Assembly (NCBI GenBank): GCA_045615705.1
Contig: JAZLFH010000032.1
Span: forward strand, 1-19,888
Direction: 5' to 3'
DNA: 19,888 bases
Origin: JAZLFH01 sp045615705
GTDB lineage: Bacteria > Bacillota > Clostridia > UMGS1883
Shown here: positions 7,187 through 14,446 of the stretch, one piece after another
Numbering within the stretch: position 1 is the first letter of the stretch
Layout: each line of letters starts with the position of its first letter
Program-made: the position numbers and the translations under genes
The notes under the pieces: model-generated
Seen by the model: the letters and a program-made list of their open reading frames with translations, nothing else
Database searches by the model: none
What the model was told of the DNA's origin: nothing

Positions 7187-7975
7187 ATGACTACAGTATT
7201 ATATCCTGCTTTGGCGATAGGTGCGATCGGACTCTTTTTAGGCATACTTCTTGCTGTTGCTTCAAAAATATTCAAAGTTGATGTTGACGAGAGAATACCG
7301 AAAATTACCGATTCACTTCCGGGTGCAAACTGTGGCGGGTGCGGATATGCAGGTTGTGCGAATTATGCATCTGCTATCGTCAAAGATAATGAAAAAATCG
7401 GGCTTTGCAGTGCAGGCGGTCAAAAGTGTGCAGAAGAAATAGCAAAAATAATGGGTGTTGAAGCACCTACGGTAGAAGAAAAAAAAGCATTTGTAAGATG
7501 CGGAGGCATTGATGATGCTGCCTCAAAGAGTTTTTTCTATGACGGCATTGATACTTGCAGTGCGGCAACTCGCTTGGCAGGAGGACCGAAGAATTGCACT
7601 TACGGTTGCCTTGGCTACGGGACTTGTATGAGCGTCTGCAATTCAAACGCAATTTCCATTAAAAACGGAGTGGCAATTATTGATGAAAATAAGTGCAGTG
7701 CGTGTGGTGCTTGTGTTAAAGCCTGCCCGAGAGGAATAATTGAACTTGTTCCCAAAAACGCAAAATACATTGTTAGGTGTGTTTCTTGTGATAGCGGAAA
7801 AGATATGAAAAACACCTGTTCCGCCGGGTGCATAGGTTGTAAGATTTGCGAGAAAAACTGTGAATCTAATGCAATAACAGTTGACGGAAACCACGCAAAA
7901 ATCGACTATGAAAAATGTACATCATGCGGAACTTGCATGGAAAAATGTCCAAGAAAAATTATTGTAAAGGCGTAA
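7187..7975 (+). CDS. rnfB: Rnf complex ferredoxin-accepting subunit RnfB
   Basis: RnfB is the electron entry subunit: it takes electrons from reduced ferredoxin and passes them into the complex. The 262-residue product has an N-terminal membrane helix (about 5-28), then a 4Fe-4S domain with C49, C52, C57 and C74 (GANCGGCGYAGC), then a cysteine-rich ferredoxin-like region. Visible sets are C137/141/147/151, C170/173/176/180 (CSACGACVKACP), C215/218/221/225 (CIGCKICEKNC) and C244/247/250/254 (CTSCGTCMEKCP), so about five clusters are supported. Extra cysteines at 105, 124, 198, 201 and 211 are also present. It is the last rnf gene, which is normal for clostridial operons. GAGGTGA precedes the ATG. 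The next gene begins after one base. Confidence 0.96.
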   Translation: MTTVLYPALAIGAIGLFLGILLAVASKIFKVDVDERIPKITDSLPGANCGGCGYAGCANYASAIVKDNEKIGLCSAGGQKCAEEIAKIMGVEAPTVEEKKAFVRCGGIDDAASKSFFYDGIDTCSAATRLAGGPKNCTYGCLGYGTCMSVCNSNAISIKNGVAIIDENKCSACGACVKACPRGIIELVPKNAKYIVRCVSCDSGKDMKNTCSAGCIGCKICEKNCESNAITVDGNHAKIDYEKCTSCGTCMEKCPRKIIVKA

Positions 7976-7976
7976 T

Positions 7977-8801
7977 ATGAAAAAAACAGTAAAAGGATTA
8001 TTCCTAACATTTATGTACATTTCGTTATACTTTGTTATGCAGGTACTGTTTTCGTTACTTATTGCAGTTGTGGGTATAGCAAAAAACAGCAATGGAATAA
8101 ATCCGATTTATCAAAGTGATTTAATAACTCTTGTTAATGAAGGTATAAAATTTTCTGTTCAAAATATTTATTTGTCAGTTTTTTTTGCCATAATTACAAC
8201 ATTTTTGACCTATCTTTTGATATCGGTACTTAGGGAAAAAAGTCTAAAAGATATGGTCTATAACAAAAAATGCGGAATAAGAAACCTCGTGTTTTCTGTT
8301 ATTACAGCAATATCGTCAAGAGTTGCTGTAACGGGATATACTTATTTATCTCAAAGCATAAAACCGCTCAAAGAGTCCTTTGACAAAGTAACCGAAATTG
8401 AAATTAATATTACAGGAACGATTTCGATTTTGTTTGCAGGATTGGTGTTGTATGTTTTAGCACCGATTTTTGAGGAAGTGTTATTTAGAGGAATTGTTTT
8501 CTATGAGTTAAGAAGAATTACAAACATTACGGTTGCAAATATTCTGCAAGCGGTATGTTTTGCAGTAGCACACATGGTACTTTTTCAATCAATTTTTGCA
8601 GGAGTTGTCGGATTTTTGTTCGGAATAATGTATATGAGAACGAAAAGTATCAGAGTAACCATGCTTTCACATATTGTTTTTAATGCTACTGCCGTTATAG
8701 AAATTCCGACAAACACCGTAACAGCAATAATAATGCTTGTTTTCGCAACAGGACTTGCAATATGCACTTCGTTGTTAACAAAAGAAGTAAAAGATGTGTA
8801 A
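7977..8801 (+). CDS. CPBP family intramembrane glutamic endopeptidase (CAAX protease-like)
   Basis: This is a 274-residue multi-pass membrane protein of the CPBP (Abi/CAAX protease) family. The signature residues are all present: EEVLFR at 166-171, His199 (FAVAHMVLF) and HIVFN with His232 and Asn236, so it is probably catalytically intact. There are about seven hydrophobic segments, the first at about 8-33. Members process prenylated proteins in eukaryotes; in bacteria they serve in peptide maturation, self-immunity or membrane-protein proteolysis, and the substrate here is unknown. The ATG follows the rnfB stop by one base, with AAAGG as ribosome binding site, so it is cotranscribed with rnf. 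No bacteriocin-like peptide gene was seen next to it. The family call is firm and the function open. Confidence 0.88.
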   Translation: MKKTVKGLFLTFMYISLYFVMQVLFSLLIAVVGIAKNSNGINPIYQSDLITLVNEGIKFSVQNIYLSVFFAIITTFLTYLLISVLREKSLKDMVYNKKCGIRNLVFSVITAISSRVAVTGYTYLSQSIKPLKESFDKVTEIEINITGTISILFAGLVLYVLAPIFEEVLFRGIVFYELRRITNITVANILQAVCFAVAHMVLFQSIFAGVVGFLFGIMYMRTKSIRVTMLSHIVFNATAVIEIPTNTVTAIIMLVFATGLAICTSLLTKEVKDV

Positions 8802-8830
8802 AAAGCATATAATACACAAGAGGTGATTAT

Positions 8831-10057
8831 ATGCGAAAAGCGGTTGTTTTAGCGGGAGGCGGAGCAAGAGGCTCGTATCAAATCGGTGCATGGGAGTCAA
8901 TGATAGAAAATGGGTTTTCTCCCGATGTTGTATGCGGAACATCAATAGGCTCTGTAAACGGAGCCTTGATGACACAAGGTGATATAGAAACTGCAAAGGA
9001 AACCTGGCAGAGAATAAATCTAAAAGATGCATTTGATGTCAATTTATCCGATGAAGAAATTTCAGGGAAATCCGGAGCAAAAAATGTAAACCTTTACTAT
9101 ATAAAAAATATGCTGAATGGCGGAGTTGATTTTTCTCCTTTAAAAGAAATATTGAGTTCATGCATTGATGAAGAAAAGGTGAGAAACAGCAAAATAGATT
9201 TTGGACTTACGACAGTAAAACTAAGGCCGCTTGAAAACATTGAAATTTTTAAAAAAGATATTCCGAAAGGCAAATTACTTGACTACATTTTGGCGTCATC
9301 CGCCTGTTTTCCCGCACTAAAATGGTACACGATAGACGGGGTGGAATACATTGATGGAGGATATTACGATAATGTCCCTGTTAATATGGCAATAAAATGG
9401 GGAGCAAGAGAAATAATAACCGTTGATATCGGAGAAACTTCTGCAAAAAGAGTTTTACCCAAAAATATTAAGTATTCTGTTATAAGACCTTATTACGATT
9501 TGGGTGATATTCTTTACTTCACAAGAGCCGGAGTAGAAAGGAACATAAGGCTTGGATACTTAGATGCACAAAAACATTTTAAAAAACTTGAAGGTTGTGC
9601 ATTTGCATACGAAAACGGAACAGAGAAAACTCTTAAAGAAAAATACGAAAAAGTTTTTTTAGATGCATACAGCAAGATATTTTCTTCGAATAAAAATACT
9701 TTACTTGATTTTCATGCAAATGAAACCGTAAAGAAACACCGCGGAATTTCTCCTCTTCTTGCATCAGCCGAGTTCGTTGGAGAAATTTTTGAAGTTGACT
9801 GTTTAAGAGTTTATTCAAAAGAAGAATTTGACAATGAAATTAAAAAGAAATATTTTGAAACAGAGGATATGCCGATAGGCCTGAAAGATATAAAAGAAAG
9901 TCTCGGTAAAATTAAATTTGATGAGCCGTATCTTTTAAAAGCAGTTACCAAAAGTATTAAAAATGAAGACAATTTAACGCTTTTGAGGATACTTGCTCTT
10001 ACGCTTCCCGAAATTGTCATGGGTGCGATTTATCTTAATTCAGTAATTAATAATTAA
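8831..10057 (+). CDS. Patatin-like phospholipase family protein
   Basis: The 408-residue protein is a cytoplasmic Ser-Asp dyad lipid acyl hydrolase of the bacterial patatin (RssA-like) group. The oxyanion-hole motif GGGARG is at residues 9-14. The nucleophile elbow GTSIG carries Ser38, and the catalytic Asp175 is in the DGG of YIDGGYYDN. The patatin domain occupies roughly residues 1-215. The remaining ~190 residues form a charged, mainly alpha-helical C-terminal extension that I cannot assign. There is no signal peptide. AGAGGTGA precedes the ATG, and the 29-base gap after the CPBP gene fits one transcript. Substrate is unknown; a role in phospholipid or acyl turnover is inferred from the family only. 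Confidence 0.88.
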   Translation: MRKAVVLAGGGARGSYQIGAWESMIENGFSPDVVCGTSIGSVNGALMTQGDIETAKETWQRINLKDAFDVNLSDEEISGKSGAKNVNLYYIKNMLNGGVDFSPLKEILSSCIDEEKVRNSKIDFGLTTVKLRPLENIEIFKKDIPKGKLLDYILASSACFPALKWYTIDGVEYIDGGYYDNVPVNMAIKWGAREIITVDIGETSAKRVLPKNIKYSVIRPYYDLGDILYFTRAGVERNIRLGYLDAQKHFKKLEGCAFAYENGTEKTLKEKYEKVFLDAYSKIFSSNKNTLLDFHANETVKKHRGISPLLASAEFVGEIFEVDCLRVYSKEEFDNEIKKKYFETEDMPIGLKDIKESLGKIKFDEPYLLKAVTKSIKNEDNLTLLRILALTLPEIVMGAIYLNSVINN

Positions 10058-10077
10058 CATTTTTGGAGATGAAACAA

Positions 10078-10923
10078 ATGAAAAATGAAACGACACTTGT
10101 CATTATGGCGGCAGGAATGGGAAGCAGATTCGGAGGATTAAAGCAAATTACTCCATTCGGTCCAAACGGAGAAAGTATAATAGATTTTTCTGTGTATGAT
10201 GCCGTAAAAGCAGGATTTTCAAAGGTTGTCGTTATAATAAAAAAGGCGATAGAAAAAGATTTCAGAGAAGTAACGGGCAAACGACTTGAAAAAGCGGCAG
10301 ATGTACATTATGTTTTTCAAGAGCAAGATATGATTCCTGCCGGATTTACAGTTCCGGAAGGAAGAAAAAAACCGTGGGGGACAGCACACGCAGTATATTG
10401 TGCAAGAAACGAGGTTACAACACCTTTTGCAGTAATTAATGCAGACGATTACTATGGTCAAAAATCATTTAAGGTGTTAAATGATTTTCTTTCCGAGGAA
10501 GGAAAAATGTGCATGGTTGGATTTACTCTCGGAAACACAATAACCGACTACGGAACAGTTTCAAGGGGAGTGTGCGAAGCAGAAAACGGATACTTAAAGG
10601 GTGTAACCGAAGTTTTAGCAATAGATAAAAACAGTAATATCCCTATGAATTCAATAGTTTCAATGAATATGTGGGGCTTTAACACAGACCTTTTTGATGT
10701 TTTGGAAAACAAGTTTGGTAAATTCTTAAAAACTATGAAGGATCCTGAAAAAAGTGAATTCTTTATTCCAACGGTTGTTGATGAACTCATTAAAGAAGAA
10801 AACAAAAAAGTAAAGATTTTAACAACTGATGACAAGTGGTACGGGATTACATATAAAGAAGATGCACCGTATGTTAAAAAAGCGATAGATAAGATGATTG
10901 CAGAAGGAAAGTATAACTTTTAA
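10078..10923 (+). CDS. Sugar-phosphate nucleotidyltransferase-like protein
   Basis: This 281-residue cytoplasmic protein has the N-terminal NTP-transferase Rossmann signature MAAGMGSRFGGLKQ (residues 10-23), in which the glycine-rich loop and Lys22 bind the NTP. The aspartates Asp123/Asp124 (INADDYYG) are expected to coordinate the metal. The segment RKKPWGTAHAV matches the substrate-binding part of pyrophosphorylases. It therefore probably activates a sugar or alcohol phosphate with an NTP, releasing pyrophosphate; the substrate cannot be read from sequence. Two earlier in-frame starts (TTG 10063, ATG 10069) exist, but GGAG at 10065-10068 fits ATG 10078. It is the last gene before a strong terminator. 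No cognate sugar or choline-phosphate pathway genes lie nearby. Confidence 0.85.
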   Translation: MKNETTLVIMAAGMGSRFGGLKQITPFGPNGESIIDFSVYDAVKAGFSKVVVIIKKAIEKDFREVTGKRLEKAADVHYVFQEQDMIPAGFTVPEGRKKPWGTAHAVYCARNEVTTPFAVINADDYYGQKSFKVLNDFLSEEGKMCMVGFTLGNTITDYGTVSRGVCEAENGYLKGVTEVLAIDKNSNIPMNSIVSMNMWGFNTDLFDVLENKFGKFLKTMKDPEKSEFFIPTVVDELIKEENKKVKILTTDDKWYGITYKEDAPYVKKAIDKMIAEGKYNF

Positions 10924-10925
10924 AT

Positions 10926-10958
10926 AAAAAGAAATCGGCATTATGCCGATTTCTTTTT
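10926..10958. terminator. Bidirectional intrinsic terminator between the nucleotidyltransferase gene and typA
   Basis: GAAATCGGCA (10931-10940) and TGCCGATTTC (10944-10953) form a perfect 10-bp stem with a TTA loop. It is flanked by five A's on the left and five T's on the right, so it can terminate transcripts from both strands. The typA stop codon (10957-10959) overlaps the T-run. Confidence 0.93.
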
Positions 10959-12777
10959 ATTTATTTCTGTTTTCCGCTTTAAGACGAAGTTCTGTATTAA
11001 GAATTGATTTTCTAATTCTCAAATGCGAAGGAGTTATTTCCAAAAGTTCATCATCACCGATAAATTCGATGCACTGTTCAAGACTCATTTCTTTTGGGGG
11101 AGTAAGCCTTAAAGCGTCATCACTGCCCGATGCTCGGGTGTTGGTTATATGCTTTTTCTTGCATACATTAACTGCAATATCACCGCCACGGCTGTTTTCT
11201 CCGACAACCATACCCTCATAAACTTCATCACCCGGGTTTACAAAAAGCGTTCCTCTATCTTGAGCGTTAAAAAGTCCGTAAGTAACGGCTTCACCTGTTT
11301 CAAATGCTACCAAAGAACCTCTTGTCCTTGTGGGAATTTCGCCTTTAAAAGGTTCGTAACTGTCAAACACATGGTTTATAACGCAAGTTCCTTTTGTTTC
11401 CGTTAAAAGCATACTTCTGTAACCTATAAGACCACGGGCAGGAATTTTAAACTCGATTTTTGAAAATCCCGAAGCGGAGGGGGACATATTTACGAGTTCA
11501 CCTTTTCTGATTCCGGCAGTTTCAATTACAACGCCGGTAAATTCCTCGGGGACTTCAATCGTAAGGTACTCGATGGGTTCACAAAGTACACCGTCAATTT
11601 CTTTTGTGATTACATTTGGCTTTGAAACTTGAAATTCATATCCCTGACGCCGCATATTTTCTATTAAAACGGAAAGGTGCAACTCACCACGCCCCGAAAC
11701 GGTAAACGCTTCGGTTGTTTCGGTATCTTCCACTTTTAAACTTATGTTAGATTCAAGTTCTTTGTAAAGGCGTTCACGAAGATGTCTGGATGTAACAAAA
11801 TCGCCCTCTTTTCCTGCAAAAGGACTGTTGTTTACAGAAAAACGCATTGAAAGAACAGGTTGGTCAATTTCAACAAAGGGAAGAGGGTCAATGCATACAG
11901 GGGAACAAATTGTATCGCCTATATTTATATCTGTAATTCCCGAAATGGCTACTATATCTCCGGCAACAGCTTCTTCCACAGACAGTTTTTCAAGACCGTC
12001 ATAGGTGTAAATCTTACTGATTCTTCCGTTTTTCTTTGTGTCATCTTTTTTGTTGCAAACACAAATATTTGAATTAATCTTTGCTTTTCCACGCTCGATT
12101 TTACCGATTGCTATACGACCTGTGTATTCGTCATAATCAATATTTGAAACAAGCATCTGGAACTCTCCGGAAGAATCTCCGGTGGGAGCGGGAATGGTTG
12201 AAATTATATGGTCAAACAAGACTTTTAAATTATCGGTTTTTTCTTCGGGATTAATTGTAGCAAACCCCTCTCGGGCAGAAGTGTAAATAACAGGAGAATC
12301 AAGTTGCTCATCATCTGCGTCAAGGTCTATTAAAAGTTCCAAGACTTCGTCAACAACTTCGTAAGGACGAGCGTTAGGCCTGTCAACTTTATTTACTACT
12401 ATAATGGGCTTTAAGTTTAGATTGAGTGCCTTTTTAAGTACAAAACGAGTTTGGGGCATACAACCTTCAAAAGCATCGACTAAGAGCAAAACACCGTCAG
12501 CCATTTTAAGACCACGCTCGACTTCTCCGCCGAAATCGGCATGCCCGGGTGTGTCAATAATATTAACCTTAATATCGTCGTAGATGAGTGAAGTGTTTTT
12601 TGCGAGAATTGTAATTCCACGCTCACGCTCAATATCACCGGAGTCCATAACACGCTCTGCAACTTGTTCATTATCTCTAAAAATACCGCTTTGGCGAAGC
12701 ATAGCGTCAACCAAAGTAGTCTTACCGTGGTCAACATGTGCGATAATTGCTATATTTCTGATTTTTTCGTTTTTCAT
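10957..12777 (-). CDS. typA: Ribosome-associated translational GTPase TypA/BipA
   Basis: TypA/BipA is a translation-factor GTPase that binds the ribosomal A-site region and helps 50S assembly and stress adaptation. The 606-residue product shows all G motifs: G1 AHVDHGKTT (residues 13-21), G2 RGITI, G3 DTPGHADFGG, G4 NKVD and G5 SAREG. EF-G-like domains II, III and V and the BipA-specific C-terminal domain follow (RGSLVAFETGEAVTYGLF, GMVVGENSRGGDIAVN, and LRIRKSILN near the end). The frame stays open to 12840, but ATG 12777 (MKNEKIRNIA) has GGAG nine bases upstream and a perfect promoter behind it. It is a single-gene unit, divergent from the SSS transporter, ending in the bidirectional terminator. 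Confidence 0.97.
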   Translation of the reverse strand: MKNEKIRNIAIIAHVDHGKTTLVDAMLRQSGIFRDNEQVAERVMDSGDIERERGITILAKNTSLIYDDIKVNIIDTPGHADFGGEVERGLKMADGVLLLVDAFEGCMPQTRFVLKKALNLNLKPIIVVNKVDRPNARPYEVVDEVLELLIDLDADDEQLDSPVIYTSAREGFATINPEEKTDNLKVLFDHIISTIPAPTGDSSGEFQMLVSNIDYDEYTGRIAIGKIERGKAKINSNICVCNKKDDTKKNGRISKIYTYDGLEKLSVEEAVAGDIVAISGITDINIGDTICSPVCIDPLPFVEIDQPVLSMRFSVNNSPFAGKEGDFVTSRHLRERLYKELESNISLKVEDTETTEAFTVSGRGELHLSVLIENMRRQGYEFQVSKPNVITKEIDGVLCEPIEYLTIEVPEEFTGVVIETAGIRKGELVNMSPSASGFSKIEFKIPARGLIGYRSMLLTETKGTCVINHVFDSYEPFKGEIPTRTRGSLVAFETGEAVTYGLFNAQDRGTLFVNPGDEVYEGMVVGENSRGGDIAVNVCKKKHITNTRASGSDDALRLTPPKEMSLEQCIEFIGDDELLEITPSHLRIRKSILNTELRLKAENRNK

Positions 12778-12811
12778 AGATATCATCTCCGTTTTAAATA
12801 ACAACTTGCAC

Positions 12812-12840
12812 ATTATAAAACTTTTATCACAAAATGTCAA
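12812..12840 (-). promoter_or_regulatory. Sigma-A-type promoter for typA
   Basis: On the minus strand a perfect TTGACA (complement of 12835-12840) and a perfect TATAAT (complement of 12812-12817) are separated by 17 bases. The predicted start is near 12805, giving an untranslated leader of about 28 bases. Confidence 0.85.
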
Positions 12841-12877
12841 CTTAAATACATTAAATATGTTGACTTTTTGTGATAAA
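12824..12877. repeat. Inverted repeat spanning both divergent promoters (candidate operator)
   Basis: Left arm TTATCACAAAATGTCAAC (12824-12841) and right arm GTTGACTTTTTGTGATAA (12859-12876) are reverse complements with one mismatch over 18 bases, separated by 17 bases of AT-rich spacer. Each arm holds the -35 box and most of the promoter spacer of one divergent promoter, so typA and the SSS transporter carry a shared GTTGACwTTTTGTGATAA block. A symmetric regulator site is plausible; promoter duplication is the alternative. Confidence 0.6.
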
Positions 12878-12888
12878 GATGTTATGCT
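12860..12888 (+). promoter_or_regulatory. Promoter for the SSS transporter-ior operon
   Basis: TTGACT (12860-12865) and TATGCT (12883-12888) are 17 bases apart, one mismatch and two mismatches from consensus respectively. The site sits about 37 bases before the transporter ATG. The -35 box and spacer lie inside the inverted repeat shared with the typA promoter. Confidence 0.7.
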
Positions 12889-12925
12889 GATATGCGTAGC
12901 AAGGTAATATGGAAGGATGGTTATT

Positions 12926-14446
12926 ATGAATTACGGAATTAATCTTGTACAAGTACAGACAGTAACAGTGTTTGCGTTGGTAATTTTTGCACTTACGCTA
13001 ATCTTTGTCGGTCTGTACAGCACTCAGAAAGCACGCACTATTGACGGCTTTCTGCTCGGCAGCAGAAAAATAGGAGCTTGGATGTCGGCATTTTCTTACG
13101 GAACAAGTTATTTTTCGGCTGTTATTTTTATTGGTTACGCAGGAAAATACGGTTGGAACATTGGTGTCGGCAGTCTCTTAATCGGTCTTGGAAATGCCTT
13201 TTTGGGCTGTCTTTTAAGCTGGTTACTTCTTGCGAAGAGAACGAGGAATCTCACACATGAACTTGGTGCGAAAACGATGCCTGAGTTTTTTGAGAAACGC
13301 TACAACTCAAAATCAATGAAGGTTTACTCCGCACTAATAATTTTTATTTTCCTTGTGCCGTATTCGGCGGCAGTTTACAAGGGCTTAGGCTCAATGTTTA
13401 ATGTAATTTTTCCAAGTGCCGATGTTAAACTTATTATGCTTATTTTAGCGGTGCTTTCGGGAATCTATTTGGTTCTTGGCGGATATGTTGCAACAAGCAG
13501 AACTGACTTTATTCAAGGTATTATAATGATTGTAGGCGTTTGCATTATGATGGCAATGCTTTTGGCAAGTGATAAAGTCGGCGGTATTTCAAGTGCGTTG
13601 TCCAAATTATCCGAAATCGGGAGCAAAGAAAATATCGATTTAACGAGTTGGTTCGGCGGGAAAAATATCGGATTTTTATCAATTAATATCTTGCTTACAA
13701 GTTTTGGTGCTTGGGGACTTCCCCAAATGGTAAACAAATTCTACGCAATAAAAAGCGAGAAAAGTGTTACACCGGCTGCGGTAATTTCAACGGCATTTTG
13801 CTTCATCATTGGTATCGGTGCATATTTTGTAGGAACACTCGGCAGAATTTTCCTTGACAATACGATGCCGGAGGGCGGAATTGACTATATCGTTCCAAAC
13901 ACCCTTTTGACGGCACTCGGAGACAGCAACTTATTTACAACAATAATACTTGCGGTAATTTTATTGCTTCTTCTCTCGGCATCCATGTCAACACTTTCTT
14001 CAATTTCGCTTACAAGTGCATCGGCGGTATCACTTGATTTGTTAACACTTTTGCCGTCAAAGGCGGTAAAACAAAAACAAGTTTTAATTACAAGACTTTT
14101 GTGTATGCTTTTTGTTGCATTGTCATTTATATTTGCAATATTAAATGTTTCGGTTATTGTAAACATAATGTCATTTTCTTGGGGCGTTACGGCAGGTTGT
14201 TTTATCGGTCCGTACATCTGGGGATTATACGGTAAGAAAACCACTAAGGCAGGTGCATGGAGCGGTCTTCTGTCGGGACTTGTTACGGTTATTGCAATTA
14301 CAATTTTTAAGACCGTTACAGAAGGTGCTTTTTCTGCTGCACTTGAATTTGCACCCACATCAGGTGTTATAGCCATGGCAGTATCGGTCGTTATAGTTCC
14401 CATAGTAAGCCTCTTTACAACTAAGAAAGGACTTGATACAAAATGA
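12926..14446 (+). CDS. Sodium:solute symporter family (SSS) transporter
   Basis: This 506-residue integral membrane protein has about 13 hydrophobic helices and the LeuT-fold SSS pattern: an N-terminal helix then GSRKIGAWMSAFSYGTSYFSA, GAKTMPEFFEKRYNS, LVLGGYVATSRTDFIQG, and the Ser/Thr-rich SASMSTLSSISLTSAS that forms the Na2 site region in this family. It should couple Na+ entry to solute uptake. The substrate is not readable; family members carry proline, pantothenate, sugars or carboxylates. Because it heads the iorAB-paaK operon and its stop overlaps the iorA ATG (ATGA), a substrate linked to aryl acids or amino acids is my inference. GGAAGG precedes ATG 12926; an in-frame ATG at 12917 falls inside that ribosome binding site. 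Confidence 0.88.
   Translation: MNYGINLVQVQTVTVFALVIFALTLIFVGLYSTQKARTIDGFLLGSRKIGAWMSAFSYGTSYFSAVIFIGYAGKYGWNIGVGSLLIGLGNAFLGCLLSWLLLAKRTRNLTHELGAKTMPEFFEKRYNSKSMKVYSALIIFIFLVPYSAAVYKGLGSMFNVIFPSADVKLIMLILAVLSGIYLVLGGYVATSRTDFIQGIIMIVGVCIMMAMLLASDKVGGISSALSKLSEIGSKENIDLTSWFGGKNIGFLSINILLTSFGAWGLPQMVNKFYAIKSEKSVTPAAVISTAFCFIIGIGAYFVGTLGRIFLDNTMPEGGIDYIVPNTLLTALGDSNLFTTIILAVILLLLLSASMSTLSSISLTSASAVSLDLLTLLPSKAVKQKQVLITRLLCMLFVALSFIFAILNVSVIVNIMSFSWGVTAGCFIGPYIWGLYGKKTTKAGAWSGLLSGLVTVIAITIFKTVTEGAFSAALEFAPTSGVIAMAVSVVIVPIVSLFTTKKGLDTK

Noticed and set aside
8808..8813. TATAAT just upstream of the patatin gene as a separate promoter
   Set aside because: No -35 hexamer at suitable spacing and no TGn extension. 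The predicted start would leave only about a dozen bases before the ATG.
13885..14403. Minus-strand 172-codon ORF opposite the SSS transporter
   Set aside because: Antisense to conserved membrane helices, with no start signal; a frame shadow.
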